Assembly (NCBI RefSeq): GCF_001619985.1
Contig: NW_017264195.1
Location: 496,001 to 560,000 of the forward strand
From: Xylona heveae TC161
Taxonomy: Eukaryota > Ascomycota > Xylonomycetes > Xylonales > Xylonaceae
Length of the DNA stretch: 64,000 nt
Reading direction: 5' to 3'
Of the stretch, positions 24,514-38,042 are shown one piece after another. The number at the start of each line of letters is the position of its first letter. The stretch's first letter is position 1. The notes under the pieces are model-generated. The model was given only the letters and a program-made list of their open reading frames with translations, was not told the DNA's origin and searched no databases. A program made the translations under genes and the position numbers.

Positions 24514-25695
24514 ATGTCCCATCATACTATCCAAACTTTCCTGAGGGCTCTGCCCAAATGCGAGCATCATTTGCATATCGAGGGTTCTCTATCGCCAGAT
24601 CTGCTCTTCGACCTTGCCGCACGGAATAAAATTCAGCTGCCTTCAGCCAACGATGACCCTGCATTCGCATCGCCTGAAACCCTACTGGAACGATACGAAC
24701 ATTTTTCTTCGTTGGACGATTTCCTCCATTATTACTACATTGGCATGTCTGTCTTATTGCACGAGTCGGATTTTCATGCCTTGGCGTATGCCTACCTTCG
24801 TCGCGCGCATCACGACGGTGTCATGCATGCAGAGATGTTCTTCGACCCGCAGGCGCACACGGAGCGTGGTATCGATCTTGACACGGTTGTTCGAGGCTTG
24901 CGCGCCGGCTGCGCTGCCGCCGAATCCGAGTTTGGTATCTCGACACAATTGATTATGTGCTTCCTGCGGCACCTGCCTGCGACATCGGCCCACGAGACGC
25001 TCAAAGCTGCCAGGGCGGCCATTGAGGATGACGGCTCAATTACGGGCATCGGTCTCGATTCCTCCGAGAAGCCATTCCCTCCGCAGCTCTTTGAAAGTGT
25101 GTATGCCGAAGCGCAAGGGTTGCAAGCAGCAGCCACCGCCGGAATGGCGAGCAATGGCTCGGGTAGACTCCGCCTCACCGCGCATGCGGGCGAAGAGGCT
25201 GATCCGTCTTATATCCGCCAAGCAGTTGATCTTCTGGGCGTTGAGCGTATCGATCACGGAATTAGACTCGCCGAGGACGAATCACTGCTGAAGCGCATCG
25301 CGGAAACAAAGACGATGCTCACTGTATGTCCGCTTTCCAACGTACGCCTTCAGTGCGTCAAGTCCGTAGCCGAGCTGCCTCTTCGAAAATTTCTCGACGC
25401 CGGTGTGAGGTTCAGCTTGAACAGCGATGACCCAGCTTACTTTGGTGGATACATTCTGGACAATTATTACGCTGTGCAGGATGCGTTCAAACTGAGTGTG
25501 GAGGAGTGGGAGCGCGTGGCCACCGCTGGTATTGAGGGAAGCTGGTGCAACCAGGCTCGGAAAGCCGAGATGTTGGCGTGTTTGAAAGAAGTTATTCGCG
25601 AATATATCGCCGGCGAGGAATTAAAACTTCCCGACCAGGAGCGCGTAGCACGCTTACAGAAGCATGTTCGCGCCGTGAGCACTTTATCGTCATAG
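24514..25695 (+). CDS. aah1: Adenine deaminase (Aah1 type, adenosine/AMP deaminase family)
   Basis: A single-exon, 393-residue zinc aminohydrolase that converts adenine to hypoxanthine plus ammonia in purine salvage, in the cytosol. The metal ligands are visible: H19 and H21 in HHLHIEGS, H224 in HAGE with the catalytic Glu E227, and D305 in SLNSDDPAYFGGY. The family motif ERIDHGIRL (D247, H248) is present. Length and the SDDPAYFGGY signature fit the fungal adenine deaminase subgroup (yeast Aah1, Aspergillus nidulans NadA) rather than adenosine deaminase. The start AACATGTCC fits the fungal context and no upstream in-frame ATG competes. It is a complete intron-free gene. The next gene, glutamate decarboxylase, lies tail to tail with it across an assembly gap, so their true spacing is uncertain. 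Confidence 0.94.
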   Translation: MSHHTIQTFLRALPKCEHHLHIEGSLSPDLLFDLAARNKIQLPSANDDPAFASPETLLERYEHFSSLDDFLHYYYIGMSVLLHESDFHALAYAYLRRAHHDGVMHAEMFFDPQAHTERGIDLDTVVRGLRAGCAAAESEFGISTQLIMCFLRHLPATSAHETLKAARAAIEDDGSITGIGLDSSEKPFPPQLFESVYAEAQGLQAAATAGMASNGSGRLRLTAHAGEEADPSYIRQAVDLLGVERIDHGIRLAEDESLLKRIAETKTMLTVCPLSNVRLQCVKSVAELPLRKFLDAGVRFSLNSDDPAYFGGYILDNYYAVQDAFKLSVEEWERVATAGIEGSWCNQARKAEMLACLKEVIREYIAGEELKLPDQERVARLQKHVRAVSTLSS

Positions 25696-25916
25696 ATTTC
25701 ACATGTTTATCCCAGCCAAAGTTCGTAGGAGATACCCTCTCTTGAGATTTAGATCAGTTGTATAAAATTCAGAGCCTATGATTTCAATTGTTTTCGGGAA
25801 GGAATTATACTGAGATTTACTGATACGGCAGTTAAGGTACAGTTGCAAGCCCTGCCCTGTCCGCCACAACAAGAAGAGGGAATTCAGCGGAAGCTCATTT
25901 GCAAAGATGTGCCTGA

Positions 25917-25956
25917 TTTTTTTTTTTTTTTTTTTTTTTTTNNNNNNNNNNTTTTT
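25917..25956. other. Poly-T tract with 10-N assembly gap
   Basis: Twenty-five T, then 10 N (25942-25951), then five T. The gap sits in a homopolymer, so it is probably an assembly break of unknown true size. On the other strand this is an A-run starting 3 bases after the glutamate decarboxylase stop codon. Confidence 0.98.
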
Positions 25957-25959
25957 GGC

Positions 25960-27954
25960 TTAACAGACTGCGTGCGTCTTGCCAGTCTTTCCTTGCAGAG
26001 AATGAGTTTCACCAGTGTAAATACTACTCCGTCGGTTCCTTCCACTGTTGGTGACGTTCTCTTGGATATGTCTATTAAATGTCAATTTCAACCTGTAGCA
26101 AGTAAAACGAGAGCAGTGAGCGGGCGATGAACACCTACCTCTGACGCTCTGCAATCGCCTTTTCATCCATATTGTTCAGGGTCTGTTTAGCCAGTTTAAT
26201 GTCGGTGAGCCTGTACCAATTAGCGCCTTTTCATCGACATTGAGGGTCTTATAAGGTATAACAGTATAGTAGCACCAAGAATTGGACGTACAGTTGATCA
26301 CAGCGAGCGCGGCTGAAGTCTTCGCGAACAACAATTCTCATCATTTTCAAACTCTCACTGTGGGGAGCCATGGTGTAGGCGGGCACAATCCAGCCACGCT
26401 CACGCAGCTGTCTGGCAATGGCGAATTCATCATAGAGGTGGTTGTCTTCAGGGTTCAACCGGAAAGCAACGAGTGGAAGGCCTCTGCCACCTTGTTGAGA
26501 CATGATGAGGAAACCCAAATCCTCAAGGCATCGCGAGAGATAGTCGGCGGTACGGGTAAGGTTGCTGCTGTTAATGAGTACTAGCATTTGCACAACGCAA
26601 CAATAATTACTCACAGCATGATGGCATGGTAGCCCCGCTTCCCAAGCCGGATCATTTGGTAGTACTGACCGATAACCTGAGAAGCTCCCTTGGAAAAGTT
26701 CAGAGTAAAAGAGGCCTGGTCTGCGCCGAGATAGTTGATGTTGAAGACTAGCTCCTGTGGAAGGAATTCTGGCGAACGCCAGACAACCCAGCCAACACCA
26801 GGATATACCTATTCAACAGTATTAATATCAAATTCCGATATTCAAGATTTGAGAGGCTAACCAGGCCGTATTTATGACCGGACACGTTGATACTGACGAC
26901 CTTCTCCAAACGGAAATCCCACTGCAGCTTCGGGTCAACAAAAGGCGCGACGAAGCCACCACTGGCAGCGTCGACATGGATTGGAACGTCAAGATTTTTC
27001 TCTATCAGCAGATCATTGATTGCCTTGACGTCCTCGTACTCTCCAGTATAGGTCGTCCCAAGAATGGCACAAATACCGATTGTGTTCTCGTCGACCAAGT
27101 CGACCGCCTGTTGGGGATCGATCACATAGCGCTCAGGAGTACAGTAAACATACTTTTCCTCGACTTCGAAGTATCGCGCAGCCTTCTCCCAACAGACTTG
27201 GACTGCAGAATTCATGACAATGTTGGGCCGATCGTAAGGTTTGCCCTCCGCCTTGCGTTTATTCTGCCACTTTTTCTTCATAGCAAGGGTTGCGAGCATG
27301 ATTGCCTCAGAGCTGCCAACAGTGCTTGTTCCCATAGATCCTCCGCCTTCTTTATCGGCTGATGGAGCATGGAACATACGAGCAATCATGGAGACACAAC
27401 GGTTCTGGATCTCGGCACTTTGTGGATATTCCTCGTAATCGATAAAGTTCTTGGAAAATGCATCGGCCATGAGCTTCTCGGCTTCATCCTCCTGAAGTTA
27501 CGTCAATATATCTGATTTCAAGTATGAGACAGAGGTTACTCCCACCCACCATGTAAGTGGTGACAAAGCTCGCCAGGCTGAAACGATGGTTAGTTTAACG
27601 CGGAGGAATGTGAATTGGGGTTTGAAGCCAGAGCGAGGAATACTTAAGAAGGGGATTTCCATCAAGTGAAAGCTCGTCCCTGAACGTATTAATGATATTA
27701 GTAATGTCATGCTGATGTCGAAACCTCAGGTCATCGACGGGAGCGAAGAGATGGAGGCTGGACGCTACTAACTTGATCATCCTATAAGCTACGTCCTTCG
27801 GCATTTCGGCGTCAGGCATCTCAGCTTTGGGCAGCGCCTGAGCTGCAAAGCGAGATCCGTAGACAGGAGTGGCAGCGCCATCCTCACCAACATCTGAGAG
27901 ATCAATGTTGTATTGCGAGCTGGTACCCGCCGAAACTGGGGTGAGATGAACCAT
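25960..27954 (-). CDS. gad1: Glutamate decarboxylase (PLP-dependent)
   Basis: Eight exons (27954-27773, 27679-27644, 27577-27550, 27491-26862, 26808-26615, 26564-26292, 26210-26139, 26092-25960) give 515 residues. The enzyme turns glutamate into GABA plus CO2, linked to the GABA shunt and to acid and oxidative stress. Family landmarks in order: [61 protein letters not shown], and SGHKYGL with K289 as the PLP lysine. The C-terminus ends GKTHAVC. Exons 2 and 3 are tiny (36 and 28 nt) but restore the motifs exactly. The intron before exon 6 has tandem CAGCAG acceptors; I used the second, giving [12 protein letters not shown]. The last intron is only 46 nt. The stop lies 3 bases from a poly-T/gap tract, so the 3' UTR is not resolved. 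Confidence 0.95.
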
Positions 27955-30670
27955 TGCGTGTGGTAGGCGGTGCGGAGGGAGGTATTCTTGACAGGAAAGG
28001 AAGGTTAGAGGTCAAGGACAAATTTTTGGAGGCCGCGTATCTCACAGATGTTGATCAGCTTCGAGAGCTCTATGTAAGGTTTCGTAATTCTGTATGGGCT
28101 TGCGAAAATAGTGCAAATAAAGCTGAGCAGTAGGACACAAGACAGCTTGTGGTTCTGGGGGAAGGACTCTACTTGTATGTGGGTTGTACGAGGTCGGATC
28201 AAATTGCCGGAGACACGCCTCCTGGCCTGCATGACAACAAGCGCCGCCGGCGAAAGGAGACGTGTCGGCCATTATCACGTTGGTCCATAGCTCTTTGGCA
28301 CTGGACGGGGGTGCACAGCTCTATTGCGGCCGATTGTCTTCATGTCGTCAATGCTCACCACTAATTCTTGGTCCAGGCGGGACCAAAAGCTTGTTTTCTG
28401 CGCCTGGTGGGGGTGAAGCCAACGCAATCACCAGTCCCTTACGTACTAACAATACTGAAGTACCTCTATACCTTCGTACTGAAAAGGACATCCAGGAGTC
28501 GAACTTTCGTGCAGGTACCAAAACACCTCCCCTCCCCCGTGCTGTGCTGTACGATGGGGGAGCATTTTCTTAGAAGTAGTGTCACTCGTAGTACTCCGTA
28601 GTAGCGGGACTCATACTCCTCGCGGTAGTTACTAGGAAAGGCGTCGCGCCTTACCAGAACGGTATCTCTCCCCGCCAAGGGACCTCGGAGCCTCCGAGCG
28701 AGGAAGCTCGCCGTCCCTTCGCTCGAGGCGCTCACCGCTCTCGTCACAGATTGCTCGATAACCACTCGTTATCACTGGCCTTGCCGGCGGGGAAGGTATT
28801 CCATCACGTCCGAGGCGTCCCGTAAGTTTTAAAGTTTGGTTCCAAGCAATGTATTTGAGTCCGCTTTTCCACAAAGAGACTTGGAGAAGTTTAGGAGCGC
28901 CAGGAGCAAGAAAGTGATATTACAGCGTTAAAATATCTGCCATTATTGATGACTCGATCGATGAATTGAATTCCTCATGCCTTTCTCATCATACTTCTCC
29001 ATTCAGAAATGTGATGGCTTTCACCTTGTCCCCGTGGGCAAAATCGGCCGCTGCCGTGCCAAGAATTAGCCATTGGTATGATTAGCGAAGATAGCACGAA
29101 AGGACGAGTATAAAAAATCATCTAGGTACCTGAAAGCCTTGGGTGCGAGAACAATCGCTGGTGTACTCATACCAACGGAAGTTATTTATCCCATGTATAG
29201 TATGATATCGATTATCTTCAAGTCTCTATGGCATGGCCTTTCTACAAGATCTTCCCATGCAAACTGATACTCATACTATTGCGAACATTCTTGTAAACTC
29301 CGATAACGTGGCAGTCCATTTTGTTGTAACGTACTTTCGGATGGACCGGCCGTGTAAGAATTTCGGAGTTAAGGGTTAGTGCTGGGCTTGCGATATGATC
29401 CATATGTTGCTTCCACTACATGTATCTCTGTCGATGAAGTCGGGTTCCTTCTCGCCTCTCACGGAAGCACCCTTCACACCCCCTCGCCCGTTTATGTGGG
29501 TGCGTGGCAGGTGTGGCTTGGTGTACCTTGGGTAACCCTAACGATATTGGCTGGACATTAGGGATATGATTCCTGTGGAGCATTTCTAACTGGGGTATTC
29601 ATTCGGGCATGCGATACTTCAACGTTTCCATTGCACTCATGGTACTAGGAAAATTTGGTAGGATGAAAGTTTGAGTACAATCTATCCATTCAAGAACGGC
29701 TAAAAAAAACATGACACTCTCTCGGATGAGTATCTTTCCATATTTAATACCTGCATATAAAGTTATAAGCCAAAACATCGATTAATTATGGAGATGAAAT
29801 GTTGTGGAATCTTATATCTTGTATGGAGTTCGTACCGATCGGTCCGCTTGAACGATCGGGTCAATTGGGAAATACGCTACATTAGTTAGTTGACAAGATG
29901 ACATAATCCCCAGGGGCAAATCAGCATCCTCATAAAACCGATCTGCCATGACGTAGATGTAAGCATGGCAATGTAATATCCAGTATGGCACGCTACGTCG
30001 GCTTTGCCGTATATCCGGAAAATCCAAATATTTTTGGTGATATACCTCTGAGCTCGACAAGCGCTTGGTCTCCGAATTTTTTCTCGAAACAAGTGCAATT
30101 GGCCCCGAATTGTATGGAATTGATGCAGAGAAACCCCCGAAATCTGTGCCTTGGAAAATTGTGTCATTGGTCAATTAAGGATGGCTCGATGCCAGGCTTG
30201 GGGCTCCGTTCGCTCTTCTTGTCCAAGGCACGTGCATTCAACCCGTATTTTCGCCGAAAGTAGATGTATGTATCGGCAAAGACAGAGTATTGACATTGTA
30301 TAAACGTGCTAGAGGTACTTTTAAATACTTAGTGTAAAGTAGCATACGACCCATTTTATCACCTCCCCATGAAGTTGACAGAAGTACTCAGCGAGGGACT
30401 CTACCGAATCGCGATTTTAGGAGGCTCTAATTACTAGACTGAGTATAGTGGGAGTGGCGCCTTAAGTCCTAGTTTTCCCGATTGCAAATTTGAAATATCT
30501 CTCTGACTTCAAGAGAGAAAGGCCCAACTCCGAACCCAACCCCATCCTTTTCCTCCTTCCCAACCCCAGTATAACGTGCCGTTGTTCTAAGGCATCTCCA
30601 ATCTCCTCTCTCTCTTCTTTTCGTGTGTTTTGTTCATAGCGATTTTCCCTCCTCAATTGCATCTTTCGCA
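27955..30670. other. Divergent intergenic region, 2.7 kb
   Basis: This separates the minus-strand glutamate decarboxylase from the plus-strand phosphate carrier and should hold both promoters. A structured GC-rich segment lies near 28.7 kb (separate entry). A pyrimidine-rich leader (30597-30621) precedes the carrier start. No open frame shows family likeness. Confidence 0.5.
28669..28793. other. Nested inverted repeats, possible structured RNA or small element
   Basis: TCCCCGCC (28669-28676) is exactly complementary to GGCGGGGA (28786-28793). Directly inside, AAGGGAC (28677-28683) pairs with GTCCCTT (28713-28719), enclosing two further perfect hairpins: TCGGA-GCC-TCCGA (28685-28697) and GCGAG-GAAG-CTCGC (28698-28711). 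A fourth, GATAAC-CACTC-GTTATC, lies at 28757-28773. The whole can fold as a multi-branch structure closed by an 8-bp stem. The segment is GC-rich against average surroundings. It does not match the tRNA, 5S or hammerhead patterns that I know. Strand is undetermined. Confidence 0.55.
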
Positions 30671-31827
30671 ATGTCTGCCCAGGCACCTCCTGCTTCTACT
30701 GGCTCCGTCAAGCTGGACGCCGCTGTTCAGAAAGCCACTGCTCAGACGCCTGAAAAGCTGAGCGGTCTTGCTCTTTACTCTCGCTTTGCCTTCGCTGGTG
30801 CCGTCTGCTGTTCAATCACTCACGGTGCCTTGACTCCTGTCGATGTGTAAGGTTCCTTAATGTTCGCTTTGATGGGAGCGACCGACCGGCAACATGCAAA
30901 GTATGCATTTTGTCGCGAGTTTTCGGTCGTTTCAAGTATGAAATCACACCACTGACTTGCTTTTACAGCGTCAAGACCCGTATTCAACTTGACCCGGTCA
31001 CTTACAACCGCGGTTTGATTGGCAGCTTCCGCCAGGTCGTCGCCAACGAGGGTGCTGGTGCTCTTCTGACTGGTTTTGGCCCTACTGCTGCCGGTTACTT
31101 CTTGCAGGGCGCCTTCAAGTTTGGTGGCTATGAGTTCTTCAAGCAACAGGCCATCAACACTGTAGGCTATGAGAATGCTTCGAACAACCGCACTGCTGTC
31201 TACCTTGCTTCGGCTGCCGCCGCTGAATTCTTCGCTGACATCGCTCTGTGCCCCTTGGAGGCCACCCGTATCCGTCTTGTGTCTGAGCCCACTTTCGCCT
31301 CAGGTCTTATGAGTGGATTCAGCAAGATCGCTAAGACTGAGGGTTTCGGCGCCTTCTACTCTGGTTTTGGCCCCATCTTGTTCAAGCAGTAAGTCTCGCT
31401 AGTGGAGTACTTTTAGCTTCCATAAGTTAACGTTGTCTACAGGGTCCCGTACACCATGGCCAAGTTCGTCGTCTTCGAGAAGGTCGTTGAGGCTGTCTAC
31501 AAGAAGATTGACAAGTCCACTCTTTCCAATGGTTCCCAGACCGTGGTTAACCTTGGCTCCGGTCTTGTTGCTGGTTTCGCTGCTGCCATTATCTCTCAGC
31601 CCGCTGATACCATGTTGAGCAAGATCAACAAGACCAAGGGTCTTCCTGGTGAGGGCACTACCTCGCGTTTGATCAAGATCGCCAAGGAGCTTGGCCTCCG
31701 TGGAAGCTATGCTGGTATTGGTGCTCGTCTCTTTATGGTTGGTACTCTGACTGCTGGTCAATTCGCCATCTACGGTGATATCAAGAAGGCCTTGGGTGCC
31801 ACCGGCGGTGTTGAGATCGCCAAATAA
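30671..31827 (+). CDS. mir1: Mitochondrial phosphate carrier (SLC25 family, Mir1/Pic2 type)
   Basis: Three exons (30671-30846, 30969-31388, 31443-31827) give 326 residues. The introns are 122 and 54 nt with GTAAGG/GTAAGT donors. The protein imports phosphate into the mitochondrial matrix for ATP synthesis and sits in the inner membrane with six spans. The three carrier repeats each show the PX[D/E]XX[K/R] signature: [18 protein letters not shown] and QPADTMLSK. The first intron lies inside the first signature (between GT and C of a Val codon). Family marks such as [21 protein letters not shown] and [12 protein letters not shown] place it with phosphate carriers rather than adenine nucleotide carriers. 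Codon use is strongly biased to C/T-ending codons, as in highly expressed genes. The start follows a CT-rich leader. Confidence 0.96.
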
Positions 31828-32509
31828 AGGAATAACTTTGTAGCTTAATGCCCGTGCCGAGAAAAAGGCAGCATGCATCATGTGGGCTTTCCTTTCGGAG
31901 TATAAGCCGCTGGTCTCTGGTATCGAGATGGGAGATGTTGGTTCCTTATTACGATATATTCCCCCAGAGCGCGATTTTCTAGATCTAGACATTTTTAGAC
32001 CTGATTTATCTTCCAAGATTTGCTATTGTTTAGCAGACTTTCTTTGTACTTTTAGAATTGCGTTTGATAAAGACTTAGACGATATGATAGAAGACAGGTC
32101 CATAGAAGAGCTATGTCATAAGAGACTTCTTTTAACCATATCAGATTTTTCCTTGATATCTGAGAATTTTTTGCGATTGATTTCGACGCAGGCATTGGGG
32201 AAATGTATGCATGTGACAAAGAAAATCAAGACAAGCTCTTCGATGTGTTTTTGGTAGCTAATGCTCATTTACTCCGAAAAACTCTCCTCACGCACGATGA
32301 CAGCGAATACCAAAGTGTGCTCGTCGACCCAACCGAGCTGGTCTCTGAAAATAATGAAGCAGCCTCTTCAACTCCACTGAAAACGGGTATAGGGGCCGGA
32401 TATCTGCCGAGAGTTAGCTGGTTTGAAAACCCGAAGTGATATTAAATGGACCGAGCAAATTGCAGATCGCACTTATTTTGTACTTTAGCAACAAAAGGAA
32501 TCAGGTAAC
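31828..32509. other. Convergent 3' intergenic region
   Basis: This holds the 3' flanks of the phosphate carrier and the amylase gene. Open frames at 31880-32257 and 32203-32439 show no family likeness and are probably chance. Confidence 0.5.
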
Positions 32510-34297
32510 TCACTCATTATAAATGTTGGCATCACTATTCAAGGTTGCGTTGTTAGTCGTTCGGAGCCCTTCAAACCTACAAGGGGATTGGACGGAGACT
32601 CACAAAGATCCAAACTGCTCTCGACCCTTTGCGGCCGAGTTCACCCAGATAGAGACAGAGGCTCCGTTGCAAGCAAACATACCATAACCCTTATTATCGA
32701 TGATGACTTTGAAAGGTGTCCAACCAAGGATATCCGTCCAAAGCTCGCCTTTGTGGGACTTGCCAACGTACATGCGCTTTTTTGCAGAACCAGCGGTACT
32801 CATCACACAAGCCAGCCCATCCGGTCTATCCCAGGATCCTCTCCTTACCCACCCTACACACGTGCGTGCGTCAAAATAATCATCTTGTGTCCCATAAGCA
32901 TAGAGTTTTCGGGCAAGGATGATGTCGGCCAGTCTTCCGCCGCAACTTGGCCCCTCCGCGTACGGGCCTTTCGTTCCATATAAGTCCCCATAAAAGGGGC
33001 ACGGGTAGCCATCTTGGCGCAACAGTATTAGACAATAAGCAAGGGTTTTGAAAAACGGCTCTACCGCCGCTTCCATTGTTTGGCCCTTTTGAGTATCGTG
33101 ATTCCCGACGATTGTCTTGCACGGCAGCGTTAGCATAATGGGACGGATTGCAGATGAGAATGTATCAATCATACTACTGCATTAGCTGGTCGCCTTTCGA
33201 CCAGGCTGTTCTGGAGTACACTCAAAAGATCACCATTTTTGGTCATTTTTGAGAAGTTATAGAAGAGTGCGACGTCAAACACCGAGTATGGGTGTTCCAT
33301 CTTATCGAGATATCGCGTCAAAACTTCGACATCACCGTGCCAATACTCTCCTACTGAGAACAAGCCATGCCCAACAGTGCGATCCAAGTGCCCAAGGAAC
33401 TCATTCATAAAATCCTGCGAAAAGTGCTGCACTGCGTCAAATCGAAAACCCTGAACGCCGGTCTCCTTTACTATCCATTCTCCCCATCTCTTGACATCCT
33501 TTCGGACTTCAGGGTCCGCATAGTCGAGATCTGCAAAGAGAAGATAGTCCGCATTTCCGTGCTCATCACCGACAGCCTGCGACCACTGCTTATTTTCTCC
33601 GTATATCCGATAGATAGCTTGTCTGTGGTTTTCCGCATTGTAATCGGTTCCGCTGAAATGCTTCCAATTATACTTCTGTGAGCTATATTTATTCTTGCGA
33701 CCCAAAAAGTCAAACGCCAGCCAGGCTTCGATCTCAAATGGCGCGGTTAATTCCCTATTTCTGTCTATGAAATATTTTAGTCACGCCCCTTGTCCTAATG
33801 AGTTTCCTATTCTTACCATTGGGATCCACTTCAACAACTGGGCATCTCTCAGTGCGGTCAGCAGCAGCTTTATGATTCAAAACAGCATCCCAATAGACTT
33901 TTACGTCCAACTTGGTGGCCTCATCCATCAGCTGCATCAGCTCTTCCCTTGTTCCCCATTTAGTAGCTCTTGCCCCCTTCTGGTCAAATTCGCCAATGTC
34001 GTAGAGATCATAGATATCGTAACCGACGCTGTCAGGGCACCCAGCTTTACAGCCTGGAGGCAACCAAATTGCACTTATTCCCACCGCTTTTAACCCAGCA
34101 AGGGCGTTTCGAAGTCGATGCCAATGAGTTTGGCCACCAGGGACGTGCCACTCGAAAGCCTGTAGCAATGTCTCATTTTCAGGGGTTGGCTCCCTGTCTA
34201 ATCCTCAACTCAGTTCTCCGGGTTTCATCGGGGGGAATGGCGACATTGGACGTAGGAAGCGTAAGTTGCACGGAGACGTACTTGCTTTGCTGCTCAT
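32510..34297 (-). CDS. Alpha-amylase, GH13, predicted intracellular (GH13_5-like)
   Basis: Five exons (34297-34282, 34197-33817, 33764-33175, 33115-32604, 32534-32510) give 507 residues. The first exon is 16 nt and the last 25 nt. Both joins are inferred: the first gives MSSKANREPTPENETLLQAFEW, the last replaces a premature-looking end with FGSFDANIYNE. The four GH13 regions are present: DAVLNH (D109), GFRFDAVQHF with nucleophile D242, VGEYW with acid E272, and VGNHDTQ with D336. There is no signal peptide, which fits the cytosolic fungal subgroup resembling bacterial liquefying amylases. In related fungi such genes are tied to alpha-1,3-glucan synthesis, but no glucan synthase lies in this window. 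The enzyme should hydrolyse internal alpha-1,4 links. Confidence 0.92.
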
Positions 34298-35775
34298 GTT
34301 GCTGGTTTGATTTCTGATTCCTGGCAAATTACAGATGCGAGTAAAGACGAGATTGAAGGTGCAGGATCATATTGACAAGTTGGACCATTTTTCCAACGGT
34401 ATGAGGCGCTGATGGTAAATCCCCTAGCCAGGGTGAGATTTCAGGAAATTAATAACTTTAGGTCAGGCAATGCGTGCTGCGCTATCTTAATCGATTAGCT
34501 CTAGTTGAATTAGTGGACATTCGGAAGCTATGTTTAACGATGGTGTTTCAAAATCCCGAGACTGAGCACTTCAAAAAGCTCCTTATGGGTCAATGATATG
34601 GACGGATATAGTCACCACGATATCTTTTAAGAATTTATCCTTTAACTGATCCGCCATTCCCGAATATTATTGATTAGTCCCGATGGGGAGTATGCAAGGC
34701 TAAGCAGTAGAAATCATACCCAAGCTAAGTCGCACCCGTGGGCGCAGGTGTTCGGTTACATGCAGGTGGTTCTGTACTTCAATGGGTCGGTGTACCTAAC
34801 GTTTATGCATGACCCACCATTAAGGTCAGGTACCGTCGGTAAGGTAGCTTAGTCCGATTGGTTCCGCTCTTTTGATCATGTACTTACCTAGTACCTTACT
34901 TCGGACTCATCTGTATCCTTCTATATCAGAAAACTCCTCGGGACAAGTCAAGCTATTTGCTATTCTTGAGAAACCCCTTCCTTTCAGTAATTGTATGCTT
35001 TACTGCCTTACCGAAGGCTCCAAATGGACTCTAAGAGAACTATATCATGCTCTGCGACCTTGGCCGTATAGTTGGATAAGAGCATCTTTGCTTCCTTAAT
35101 CGGGTGTAGGGGAAAACCGAAATCTTATACTCTAGAAGAGAAGTAGAAGAAGAAGAAGAAAAGGGAGGGGGGGTTTGACGATTCATCACTTGCATCAATA
35201 TCAATAATGTCATTACGCAAATAAAGCAGTCATAACAGTGTGCGAAAAAAAAACCTGGTTCGCTAACCGTATCTATTCATGTATAATCTGTCTAGACTAG
35301 CTTAAACAGTTCACTACAATGTCAAGGGCAAAATGAAGGTCCGTCCAAGTGCGACCCCTCAGACTTTCGTTTTCTGTGCTTACTCTTTCAGCGGCCGCTT
35401 TTGACCTTTTCCGACATGCAAATGCTTGAGTGAAGGCATGAGAAGGATAATAAACCTGAGTGGTTCAAACACGCCTTTGACGCGAAACATAATGTCCTTT
35501 CTAGTGCTGCGATGTGGAACGGAGATTTGTCCCATCAACTCCTACTGGTTAGGTTAGTCAACTGATGCTTGAAGTTAGGAAGCCGCCTCCTGTTTCTCAG
35601 ATTGAGTGGACAAAGCTTAATGACGGTTTGCGATCAGCAATACAAAGGGACCGAGCAAAGCCGCTTCGAGGGCTGAGCAATTTTCCCGAGGCAATCTAAA
35701 GCCGCCTTCTCACAAAGGAATTACCGAAAGAAAATGAAACATTGCGTTTCACCAATTTGTGAAAGTGTTTCGAGT
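34298..35775. other. Intergenic region between amylase and poly(A) polymerase
   Basis: This is the 5' flank of the amylase and the 3' flank of the poly(A) polymerase, both on the minus strand. GGTACC/CTTACCTAGTACCTTAC-type motifs recur at 34780-34900, and a GA-rich tract lies near 35135-35175. No gene is seen. Confidence 0.5.
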
Positions 35776-38042
<2,267 letters not shown>

